64,000 nt of DNA from Artocarpus heterophyllus. Lineage: Eukaryota > Streptophyta > Magnoliopsida > Rosales > Moraceae. The notes under the pieces were generated by a model, which saw nothing but the letters and a program-made list of their open reading frames with translations, had not been told where the DNA came from and searched no databases. A program made the position numbers and the translations under genes. Every line of letters begins with the position of its first letter. Within the stretch, counting starts at the first letter, position 1. Positions 36,944-48,148 of this stretch are shown piece after piece. The stretch covers positions 23,747,507 to 23,811,506 of the forward strand of contig CM046330.1 of the NCBI GenBank assembly GCA_025403435.1. The letters are read 5' to 3'.

Positions 36944-38078
36944 GGAGTGATTCTCACAAGTTACTTAGATCAATTGAGAGATTAAGAATGATACTCTGCT
37001 ACTGAGAATCTACAAACTCCTTGAGAGCTTTTGTTCACAAATCACGAACACTTGCTTTGGGTTCTTTCGATTGGTTGGAAGGAGAGTCACCGGTGGAAGA
37101 GCTATACGTGTGAGCCCACACTCACTCCGGTCGTGGATAGAGAATAGCAAAGAAGACCAGTTGGTTGAGGCTCTTCTGGAATGTTACTTCTCTACACAGA
37201 TTGCGGAGGTTCTTCGGCACACAAAGGTTAGTAGGATCTGGTTAATCTATGCATATAGCATGTCAAACTTGTGTTTTGAAAATTACTCTAATACAAATTT
37301 TTATAATTCCGCTGCGCACCGTTTTTCAAACAAACAAAACATGTCATAATATTTTCTTTTCATGCCATGGTTAAAATCATATTATTAAACACTTAAAGTG
37401 CTTAGTTTTGTGCTTATAACAAAGTTTGTCATACTTTGTCTTTTTTTTTTGCCTAAAACCTTTGTTTTTCATTCTTTCAATCTCATCATTATCAACATAA
37501 CACACAAGCTAAACATGCTATAGTGTTTTTCTTACATGCCATTGTCCATAATATACATCAAACACTTGGTATGTATAGTAAGAACATAAACTTTAACATA
37601 GTTTCAAGAGATAGGATTTTACCTAGTCATTTTCCAAGTGTTTGTCCTCACTTTTAGCACCTAAAAATTCTCAAAATCCTTGAAAACAATTAATAACACA
37701 TCCCATAAAAATCATCTAAAAACTTGCACAAAAACCCTAGATTACAATAGGTAAAGTTTAGATTTTCACCTTGAAACTTTCTTGAACTCCACCAAAGTCC
37801 TTGAGTTTGCTTCTAAGGATGATTAGAGGATAAAATCATCAAAAACTTTAAGAAAAAATGGCTTGTGGAAGGGGGCATATTTTTGTGGAAAAGTTCCAAC
37901 TTATGGTGAAAAACTTGGAAAAAAAAAGAAGAAAACATTTATGTTGAAAAGACCCCTTGATATATGTAGACCACCTTGAGGACTTAAATGCAAAGAAAAA
38001 TTGTCCAACAACACTTGTCAATTCTACCAAGGGAGATGTGGCACATTTTCTACCTTTTAAGTGTCTCATCCCACCCAC

Positions 38079-38080
<2 letters not shown>

Positions 38081-38113
<33 letters not shown>

Positions 38114-38142
38114 TCCTCCCTTTTTTTTTTTTTTTTTTTTTT
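38081..38142. repeat. C31 homopolymer followed by a T-tract
   Basis: An uninterrupted run of 31 C (38081-38111) is followed by CTCTCCTCCC-like text ending 38120, then a run of about 22 T. It lies inside the family B LTR. The corresponding place in the relative at 8882-12317 (near 11760) has only GGCCCC-length C runs, so it is an expansion in this copy or a sequencing-length estimate. Confidence 0.8.
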
Positions 38143-38945
38143 GTGACTAATCACTTAGTCATCACTTAAATCCTTTTTGTGGTGCAAATTTGGCTTAAAA
38201 GCCATGGTAGAAATCTAGCCACCTCAAGGGGAAATGTGGCAAACTTTTATCCTTTTGGGTATCTCGTGGTGGGTCCTATAATAACTTTTTACATAGTCCA
38301 AATTTATATTGACAACATTTTTTTATACTACTTGTACTCTTTTCTATACGATTTATGAGGTCTCACATCCTTCCATACTTATTCACATCCACCACATAAT
38401 ATAATTCCTATACTGCTTAACTTTATACAGTGTAAATTTATACTGATAGTATTTTCTTATACTGTTAAAAGCTTACACAAAATTTCTTACTTATCCATAT
38501 CTTCCATATAGTATTATTCTACACTACTTTAACTTTAAACAATTTCTATATTGCTTAATCTTAAACAGTCTAATTCCTACACTGTATTACTATTGTAGTG
38601 TGATTTTCATACAGCGTAACTTTATCAGTATACTTCCTTACTCTGCATTATTCTAATGCTATTCAATTTTTTATATTTTTATATAGTATTTTTCTTAAAC
38701 TATATATTTTTGTCTTAACATTTGTTACAATATACTTCGCGACAATTAAGCTCTATAGCTAATTTTCATATTCTACCTTTATTGTATAAGACTATGATAT
38801 CATTTTTAACTCCATTTTCACTTTTATGGAATTTATCATAAAATTTGAATTAAAACTATAATCCTTATGACATGTGTTTTGCTTAACATAATCTTTTAGT
38901 TATTGCATTTTTAATGCACCAGAAAAGCTCGGGTATCACACTTCT

Positions 38946-41272
38946 CCTGCTATTTATTTATTTTAACATATATCTGGTACCTAAATCCCTTAAAGTTCTC
39001 TCTACAATTGGGGGCTTACAAAACTCCAACCATAAATGTAATCTTGTAGTAATTGTATTGAGGGTCAATTGGATAAATACTACTTATGTGGTTCTACTTT
39101 TGATTTCTATCATTTTTGTGAAAACATTTGAAACATACAACTTTTAGGAGATAGAAAGATAGAGGGGAGAGAGAAAGAGGCATGGGGAGAGAGAGGGAAG
39201 AGCGTGAAATATAGAGTGAGGGAAGAAAGAGAAAGAGCTAGGTAGTGAGATGTTTTGTAGGGGTAATTTAGACATATTGTATGTCAAAACTTGTATGAAT
39301 CAAAAGTTAAAAAAAAAAAGTAGAATAAAACATTAGTAGTGTTAAAGAAGTTATAGGTGACCTAATTTCTCTTATGTATTGACTTCACATCTATGTCCAA
39401 AGACCATATTTAATTCTCTAAAATTAGGCCTTAAATAGCTTCAACCATAAAGGCACACGCCTTGAAGAGATATTTATGCTTCACGTCACCCTTCTTATTT
39501 GTGGATTGATTTGTGCCACACATATAAAACTATTTGATTCTATCCATATGACAAATTAAAAATCAAAGTAAAAAGACTAATGTATCCACATCTTTGTTAG
39601 GTTTTTTTCTTCTCTCCTCACTTTCCCCTTCTCTCTCCTTCTTCTCTTCCTCCTCCATCCATTCACTTGGACAATAGGAACAACACTGCCAAATCCGTCG
39701 CATCTCCACCTCTGTTTGTTGTGGCTGACCATTGTCGGACAGTGTTTGACTCCTACTGCGAACAACCAACCATGGCCAAACTTCGGGAGTCGCATGACAA
39801 GCACAAGCCAGCCTTGGCCGAATTTCAGGAGCTGTTCTCTATTTCTCTCTCCCCTATCTCTCCTTTCTCTTTCATCATAGCCACTGTGCATCGTAGATGG
39901 AGTCACTGTGTGCTGATGATGCCTTGTCGAGCTTACAACAACATCAAAACTACTATGGAGATCTCCCATGTCGATACAAATACTAGAATCGACACCAGAG
40001 AGGGAGAGATCTTCGCTTGCATTAGCCACCCCCGAATAGCAGCCACCATGGAGTGGTGGCTGTCTCTGGCTCGACATCTATGTTTGTTTTGTCTTTCTTG
40101 TTGGTAAAAGAGATCTATATTTATTATCATTATTATTATTATCATTATTATTATTATTTATGAAATTCTTGTATTTTTTTATTTTTTTTACAATATATCG
40201 ACAACGGTGGTGGCGTTGGTAATGACAAAACTGACAAATGTCACGGTGGATATTGGCTAGTATAACGGTAGATACCAACCAAATACTGATATAGCAGTTG
40301 AATGGTGGCTGGTATCTTAGTTGGATATTTGTATCATGGTGTCTATCAGTCAGTATTGCAGCCAAACACCACGAGAGTGTATTTGATATTATTAAATATA
40401 GTATAATGATGTGGAGTGACATTTTCTACAATTATTGTTTTTAGTGGCATAGATTAATTTAAGTTTTATTTTTGTAGTATATTTATAAAGAGCCTTGCCT
40501 TAAGGCAAAAAGACCTTGAAGCCTTCTTTTGGGGCTCATCCCGTAAATGTACACGAGGCATCATTTTTGGACTCTCAATGTGGTATATGTGAATCACATA
40601 ATTATCTATAATTTAATGACAAATTTTCAATAAATGCAACTTTTGAAACTTGCTTTTTATAAATGCTACCCAACACATATTTAAGTGGAGCATAACTTAT
40701 ATATATATATTATGAGTGGTAGTATGGCATGATTTTTTTTTTAAATATGACATAGATAAACCTATTTTTTAAAAATGTAACATAACATATAATCCTCTTA
40801 TTCAACAATATTGTTAATGTGTCTATTTGCAAGTAATATTATGTTTTGAGTATCAGTTCGAACCAAAAATTTTAACAAAAAATGTTGTAACAATAAAAAT
40901 TTTGTGAGAGAACACGGTAAGAAAGATGTGTCTATTTGCAAGTAATCGTATGTCTCAAATATAGGTTCAAATTAAAGAGTTGACTTGAAAAAATAGTAAA
41001 AATTTAAATTTTGTGAGAGAAAACACTATAACAAATTTGACTTGAATCAAAACTTTTGTATTCAAACGTATATTCCAAAACGAGCTATAAGTTTTGCCAT
41101 TCCCATTGTAGTCTTTCTATAGGCAGTTATCATTTTGCAAGAACTGATTGCCTTTCCAAATGCTTTTCTATTAAAAAAAAACAGAAATTTTTTTTTGTAT
41201 CAAACGAAACTTTCAAAGTGTCCCTCTAATTGTTGGGGGGATTTTCTATCAAACCAACGATAATGTGACACG
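38946..41272. other. Repeat-like intergenic DNA with no supported gene
   Basis: It holds a GA-rich block (39150-39240), a C/T-rich block (39600-39670), and a GC-richer stretch 39670-40100 that is open on both strands. That stretch has low-complexity, Arg/Ser-rich translations with no recognisable domain, much like 12340-12600 and 63360-63780. An (ATT)n run is at 40121-40158. Direct repeats GTGTCTATTTGCAAGTAAT (about 40820 and 40928) mark a small duplication. I interpret it as old mobile-element DNA, type unknown. Confidence 0.4.
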
Positions 41273-41277
41273 TGTTA

Positions 41278-43244
41278 TGTAACACCCGTATTTTTAACGG
41301 GCATAATTTTGTAAAATTTAATGAATAAAATGTGACTATTTAAAATTACTAAGTTGTTTATGATCATTTAAAAAAAATACCATTTTAGTATTTTCTTACC
41401 AAGTCTTCCTAAGAAACATTCAAAACTTACCAACACTTACTTCTACCAATCTTGTCTCCCTAAATTATTGCTCAATTATATAGACTTCTTCTCATTTTGC
41501 TAAAGGTATCCGAAGGGGACATTGAATTATTTTCCGTCAATTCATAGAAGACATGGAGATATTTTCTCAACCACCTAATTAATTATTTCCTTATCTTCTT
41601 CTATAATTCACTCCAATTATCCCCTCAATTATGTTGGCATTATTTGCTAAAAGTCTTCATGGGAGACAAGATGATATTTTCCTTTAAGACTCTTTTGTTT
41701 CTTCTTACAACTTTTCCCCGTAAACATCCCATTCCTCTTAAGCATTTTGATATCTTTTTATTTAACTATCACCACCTTCTTCTCTAGTTCTCATTCTCTC
41801 CCTTCTCACTTCAAATTTCTAACTAAAGACATAGAGCACAAAGCTCTCTTTGTGGCCAAGACAATTATAATTCCCAACCATGATCGAGTCGGTTTTAAAG
41901 TTAATTCAAGCTTGATTGATAACCCAAACTTTGGTGCTTTTCAAAGAAGTTTTGAGGTAGGTTTTCTTTAATCTAAACTTAGTTTTTAGTATGCATTTTC
42001 TCCATGTTTAATGCATAAAAATACTTTAATGGCACTAGTAGACGGGTTTACACATAACTCACTTATGAATGTGATTATACGTTGTGCTTTAGTTTTAATT
42101 GTCCTTATGCATGCCTTAGGGTCAAGGATGTGTGGAGCTAACGTTAATTGATTCTAGGATTAAAAGATTGTTGATAAGCTTGAAAGGTAGGGATTCTATT
42201 ACTCATTTTTGTGAGGTTTTTATAGAATTAAAATTGATTGTTTTGCCGCAATATATATATATCTATGTTGAACTGATATTATATGAGTATCACATATGAA
42301 ACTATGACATGGACTCGTCTTGTATTGTACGGCGAGGAACATAATGAATTGACACATGTTATAAATTGAGAAGCATGGTTAGGAAAACTGACTCTATTAA
42401 TAATGATTTAATATAGAGAAATGGTGAGACATGAAGAGGGCGGCGGTTACGTCCTTGGGCATGAATACCCAAAAAGGTAAAATAGGGGGAAGGTGATGAC
42501 GCTTCTTTGGGTTGAAAGTCCCAGAACACACTGTATAGGAATTGACTTGATAAAGACTCGGGGCTTGATGTCCCCTCACCGGAACACCCTTGGAATGTTT
42601 ATAGGGTGATCAAGTGCGCCCATTTGGGTTTCGATGAGTTGAGTGATACTCAATTTAACATGGATACCTAGGAACAATGATGATTGGTAATATTTGTATA
42701 AATGTGTAATTATGACACTTGGTAATGATTAACTACGGTATCCATAAGATGTGATCATAATAAACCTCATAATCTGGAATATGATGTAACCTACTAACCA
42801 TGCAGTTTTTAATGTGGTAATGGATAAACCATAAGGTGAGTCATGATTTCCCTACTGGGCATGTCGATGCTCATCCCTATCATATCTTCATATCTCAGGT
42901 GGAACTCAGTGCAACATATTTGAAGAGGAATAAGCGAAAACAATCCTGCTGTTTTCGTGTTAGAAGACCCTGTTTAATTACAACTTATCTACAACATGTA
43001 AGAGTTGTATTATTTTTTTTTATGGCTGTGTTAAGTTATTTGGGAATTGTACTATGGTGATGATGACTGTAATTATATATATTTGGTGCTACACTAAAAA
43101 CTGTGGTTTGTATTTAAAACGTTTATTTTTATTTTTCTTGTTGTTTAAAGACCCATGGGCATTGTTTAATTGATTTAAATAATATAAAATTTAAAATTAT
43201 TTTTAGTTATTTAAAACTGTTAACCCCCACATAGGGGTGTTACA
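41278..43244 (+). repeat. 5' LTR of the chromovirus
   Basis: 1967 bp, same length as the 3' LTR. It contains a small frame (41747-41971) that is also present unchanged in the 3' LTR at 48618-48842; this reflects LTR identity, and I do not call it a gene. Confidence 0.95.
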
Positions 43245-43251
43245 GAATTTT

Positions 43252-43266
43252 TGGTATCAGAGCCTA
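43252..43266 (+). promoter_or_regulatory. Primer-binding site, initiator tRNA-Met type
   Basis: TGGTATCAGAGCC starts 8 bases after the 5' LTR end. It is the usual primer site of plant Gypsy and many Copia elements and primes minus-strand DNA synthesis. Confidence 0.9.
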
Positions 43267-43395
43267 GGTTCGATTAACCTGGGGGGTATAGCACCACCTT
43301 AAAAATTAATCTTTGGGAATGGTTTTAAAGTTAGGTGTTAATGTCATCATCATTTGGTACTGATCCTAGTTAAATTTTTGCAGCCAGTAGAAACT

Positions 43396-46300
43396 ATGCC
43401 ACCAAGACGTCAAATGCAATCGTCTGAGCTGTCACAACCGGTTGAACATGCTCAAGAAGTTGAGCAACCGGAACCGATGGAACAAGCTCAAGAAGATGAG
43501 CAACTACGACATGCAACACAATCCCCGCCAGCTGCACCAGAAGTAAATAATTTAGGACAAATTCTTCAAGCATTACAAAATGTGCAAAGACCTGTGGAGG
43601 TTCGTGATCCCGAACAACGACATCTAACTCTGTTGAAGGAGTTTATGAAGCAGAAACCACCCACATTTAGTGGAGAACCTAACCCGGTCATAGCAGAACA
43701 ATGGCTAAAGGCAGTCAAAAAGAAGTTGGACACCTTGAGGATTCCACGGGAGTATTGGGTTAGCTTTTCAACATATATATTTGAGGGTAAAGCCGAAGAA
43801 TGGTGGGATCTTTAGAAAGACGACTATGACGTGCCGAATCTTACATGGGAGCAGTTCGAAACCATTTTTTGCAACACCTATATTCCTCAGAGCCATAGGC
43901 AAGCAATGATGCGAGAATTTGAAAACCTGGTGCAGGGAGATACAACAGTTGCTGAATACCATGCTCGATTTATAGAATTGTCTCGCTACAATCCCGGGGC
44001 TGTATCGGATCCAATGGCGAGATGCGAAAAATTTAGAAATAACCTGAGGCCAAAAATCAGACAAATGATAGCTGCTGTTCCATCAACAGATTTTCTTGAT
44101 CTTGTAGCTGCGGCACAGCGGGCAGAGACAGAACTAAATAACTCCTATGGAGAGTATAAGGGTTTTGGTGGGCGTCAAAGGAAAATAAGTAAGAAAGAGA
44201 AGTCACAACGGCAAGTCATTCAGCATAGTGGAGTGACTATTGGTGGTGGATCTTCTGGCAGTGGTCGTTTCCAACCGTATGCTTGTCATAACTGTGGACA
44301 AGTGGGACATCTGAGGAGAAATTGCCCTAACCGCCCTACACAATCATCCTTTGCACCAAGGCCACAAGGAAGTCATTTTGGCTCCACTGTTTGGGGAGGG
44401 AGTCAAAATCGTGGAGCGCCTCAGCAAAACACTCCAGCTTCCCAAGTCTCAGTAACTCAACCTCGAGGGTTCCAGCCTCAGTACAACTATCAACAGCGGC
44501 CACAGGGTTCCAATTTTTATGCTAATCAGAACTTCCAACCGACTCCACAAGGCTCAGTGAATCAAAGGCCATATTTTTCTGGGAGAAATAATAATAAGGC
44601 TTGTAGTAGCCAAGGAAACCGAGGAAAAAGTGATAAAGGAAAAGCACCAGCACAAGCTTATGCAATTACGGCTACAACTGGACAAGGAAAACAGGCTGAT
44701 CACTCAGTTGTAGATGGTATGATTCACGTGTCTCATTCTTGGGCTCATGTATTATTTGACACTGGTGCCACTCATTCATTTATATCTATGTTATTTACTT
44801 CCGTACTACAATTAGAAACTGAGACATGTAGTTCATCATTAACCCTTAGTACACCAATGGGCGGGATAGCTGAAGTATCCATAATTTGTAAATCAGTGTG
44901 TATTGTTATAGGAGAACATAAACTATCGGCTGACCTATATGTAATAACTATGACAGAGTTTGATGTAATCTTAGGAATGGATTGGCTAACTAAATACCAG
45001 GCAATAGTAGATTGTCATAGGAAACGTGTCTCTTTATTCACCAAGAATGGACAAGTCATCGAATTTCAGGCAAAAACAGGAACAGTGACGCCAGCCCCGG
45101 TGCTAAAGGCTTGTATTGGAGGACGGAGGAATTTCACCAATCTTGGGACGATCTTTGCTTCAGATGGAGAACTAAAGAAGAGTGACCTATCCTTTCACAC
45201 TCCTGTGGTGGATGAATTTTCAGATGTTTTTCCAGATGAATTGCCCGGACTTCCGCCTGATAGAGAAATTGAGTTTGTCATCGACTTAACTCAAGGAGCA
45301 GCGCCTGTTTCTATTGCCCCGTATCGAATGGCACCTGCTGAGAAAGTGGAATTGAGGAAGCAGTTAGACGAATTACTGGAAAAAGGATTTATTCGACCAA
45401 GTACATCACCTTGGGGAGCTCCAGTACTTTTTGTGAAGAAACATGACGGATCGTTGAGGCTCTGTGTCGATTATCGCTAGCTTAATCGATTGACTATCAA
45501 GAACAAGTACCCTCTACCCCGAATTGATGAGTTGTTCGATCAGTTAGGAGGATCTTGCTATTTCTCAAAGATTGACTTACGATCCGGATATCACCAACTG
45601 AAGATAAGAGAAGAGGACATTCCAAAGACAGCTTTTCGGACTCGCTACGGTCATTTTGAGTTTCTTGTCATGCCTTTCGGGTTGACTAATGCACCAGCGG
45701 CTTTCATGGACTTGATGAACCGTGTCTTTCGACCGTACTTAGATCAATTTATCATTGTTTTCATAGATGATATCTTGATCTATTCTAAAAATGAAGAAGA
45801 ACATGCTGAGCATTTGAGGATCGCTCTACAAACGTTGAGAGAACATGGTCTTTATGCAAAAAGAGAAAAATGTGATTTCTGGATGACGAAGGTCAAGTTC
45901 CTTGGACACGTTGTCTCTGAAGAAGGCATCTCAGTGGACCCCTCCAAAATTGAAGCAGTGCTAAATTGGGAACGACCAAAGAACGTGTCAGAGATTCGAA
46001 GTTTCCTCGGACTAGCTGGATACTATCGACGCTTCGTAGAGAATTTTTCAAAGATTGCTTCTCCATTAACAAAACTCACAAGGAAGAATGTCAAGTTCGT
46101 GTGGGATGATAAATGTGAAGAAGCATTTGAGGAACTGAAACGAAGACTCACTAGTGCACCTGTGCTGATCATACCTAACAACGAGGAGCCTTACACAGTA
46201 TACACTGATGCCTCAGGAAACGGTTTGGGTTGTGTGTTAATGCAGCATGGACGAGTAGTTGCCTACGCCTCACGCCAGTTGAAACCCCATGAGAGGAACT

Positions 46301-48093
46301 ACCCCACACATGATCTTGAGTTAGCTGCTGTGGTTTTCGCACTCAAAATTTGGAGATGTTATCTATATGGCGCAAAGTTTGAGCTATATTCAGATCATCA
46401 AAGTCTGAAATATTTGTTTACTCAAAAGAATCTCAATCTAAGGCAACGAAGATGGACTGAGTACATGGTGGACTATGACTTTAGTATCCAATATCATCCT
46501 GGAAAAGCAAATGCCGTGGCAGATGCTCTAAGTCGTAAGAACAACGGACGTATAGCCAGTTTAGCATTGGAAGATTGGAGACGAGTCACCATCGCCGACT
46601 TCAACTTGCAATATTATGAAGATAACGAGAGAGCTTTCTTATTCAATGTGATAGCAACTCCTACGTTAATTCAGAAAGTAAAACAAGGACAATGGCACGA
46701 TGAAGGATTACGTAGGGTTTGGAAACAAATACAAAATGGAGAACAACTGGATGGATGGCAGATTGAGCCAGAAGGATTTTTACTTTACAAAGGAAGATTA
46801 GTTATTCCAGAGGATCCATATCTCAGGCATGCGGTGCTAGATGAGGCTCACCGTTCAAAGTTTGCTATTCATCCTGGAAGCACAAAAATGTATATGGATC
46901 TAAAACGACAATACTGGTGGCGAGGAATGAAACGAGATGTAGCAACCTTTGTCTCTAAGTGCATGACGTGCCAACAGGTTAAAGCGGAACATCAAAAGCC
47001 TGGAGGCGAGTTGAGGAGCTTACCTATTCCAGAATGGAAGTGGGATCATGTGACAATGGACTTTGTTACTGGATTTCCTAAGACTCAAATAGGGCATGAC
47101 GCCGTTTGGGTAATTGTAGATCGTTTAACTAAGACAGCCCACTTCATCCCAATCAGAACTAATTATAGTGTCTCAAAATTATGTCAATTGTACGTGGAAA
47201 AGGTAGTGACATTGCATGGAGTGCCAATGTCAATAGTTTCCGATAGAGATACACGTTTCACGTCAAAATTTTGGAGAGGATTGCAGAGGGCCTTGGGAAC
47301 TCAATTGAATTTTAGTACAGCTTTTCATCCTCAAACAGATGGACAATCTGAACGTGTCATTCAGATTCTCGAGGATATGCTTCGGGCTTGTGTGCTGGAC
47401 TTTGGAACAAATTGGGCTGCACAGCTGCCATATGTTGAATTCGCATATAACAACAGTTACCAAGCAAGTATTAGAATGGCTCCATATGAGGCCTTATATG
47501 GTAGACCTTGTAGATCTCCATTGTGTTGGGCTGAAAAGGAAGAGCGTCTTGAACTTGGGCCTCAGTTTATCAGAGAAACAACGGACAAGATCCAGATTAT
47601 TCGCGAACGTCTTCAGACAGCTCAAAGTCGACAAAAGAGTTATGCAGATAAGAGGAGGCGACCTTTAGAGTTCATGATCGGAGACTTTGTGTTCTTAAAA
47701 GTGAAACCAAAACGAGGTGTATCTCGATTTGGTGTTAAAGGAAAGTTAGCACCAAGGTATACAGGACCGTTTGAGATTGTGGAACGCATTGGAACGTTGG
47801 CATACCGTTTAGACCTACCACCACAATTGTCTCATGTACATAATGTGTTTCATGTATCGATGTTGAGAAAGTATGAACCCGACCCTTCACATGTGATCAT
47901 GTGGACAGATGTGCCAATTCAAGGAGATACGAATTATGAAGAAATTCCAGTTCAAATACTGGATCATGAAATAAAATTATTACGTCGTCGTGGAATTCCT
48001 CTGGTGAAAGTGATGTGGCAACACCATGATGTGGAGGAAGCCACATGGGAACTTGAATCTGAAATGAGAGAAAAATACCCACGTTTGTTTTAA
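43396..48093 (+). pseudogene. gag-pol polyprotein of the chromovirus, interrupted by two TAG codons
   Basis: One frame of about 1566 codons runs from MPPRRQMQ (43396) to TAA at 48091-48093. It is stopped at 43813-43815 (after WWDL, in gag) and 45478-45480 (after CVDYR, in reverse transcriptase). No frameshift is seen. Domains in order: gag with a CCHC knuckle (CHNCGQVGHLRRNC, about 44284-44325); aspartic protease with DTGA (about 44758-44769); reverse transcriptase with FIDDIL (about 45763); RNase H with [10 protein letters not shown] (about 46200); integrase with an HHCC zinc motif (about 46870-46990) and the DDE core (DFVTGFP onwards); and a chromodomain-like tail ([18 protein letters not shown], about 48003-48055). 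The last feature places it with chromoviruses. Both stops sit where CAG to TAG changes would explain them. Confidence 0.93.
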
Positions 48094-48129
48094 CATTGTA
48101 ATCAGTGTACGAAATTTCGAGGACGAAAT

Positions 48130-48148
48130 TTTTATAGGAGGGGAGAGC
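48130..48148 (+). promoter_or_regulatory. Polypurine tract of the chromovirus
   Basis: A purine-rich AGGAGGGGAGAG stretch abuts the 3' LTR at 48149. It primes plus-strand synthesis in this element class. Confidence 0.85.

Larger units (their letters stand above)
35305..37332 (+). mobile_element. Solo LTR of Copia-like family A nested in the family B LTR, exact AACAA duplication
   Basis: Ends are TGTTAGACATG...TTTTTCAAACA. AACAA occurs at 35300-35304 and 37333-37337. It aligns, in opposite orientation, with 3677-5655 and 60955-62866. The tail carries TTCCGCTGCGCACC. A TATA box is at 36935-36943. Removing it rejoins family B sequence (AAACAAAACATGTCATAAT). This is the younger insertion of the pair, by nesting. 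Confidence 0.75.
32556..38940 (-). mobile_element. Long solo LTR (family B, Gypsy-type) with exact CTTCT target duplication, carrying a nested LTR
   Basis: CTTCT occurs at 32551-32555 and again at 38941-38945. The element reads TATGACGCCCACC...CTCGGGTATCACA. On the minus strand it starts TGTGATACCCGAG. Without the nested insertion it is about 4.35 kb, longer than its relative at 8882-12317 (3.44 kb). The two share long diverged blocks. Several short direct repeats of ACCATCAGTTTACCTTTCC type lie at 33990-34120. No gag-pol remains. Confidence 0.7.

Noticed and set aside
39577..40107. Long frames on both strands (166 and 146 codons)
   Set aside because: Low-complexity, no domain, both strands open, flanked by C/T- and ATT-repeats. 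Probably mobile-element DNA.
41747..43060. Small frames inside the chromovirus LTR
   Set aside because: They occur identically or nearly so in both LTRs; this is explained by LTR identity and no protein features are visible.
43252..43266. tRNA gene fragment
   Set aside because: The match to the initiator tRNA 3' end is the retrotransposon primer-binding site next to an LTR; no tRNA body is present.
43768..44064. Antisense and alternative frames over gag-pol (also 47263-47463, 47339-47668, 47897-48238)
   Set aside because: Shadows of the strongly supported gag-pol frame.
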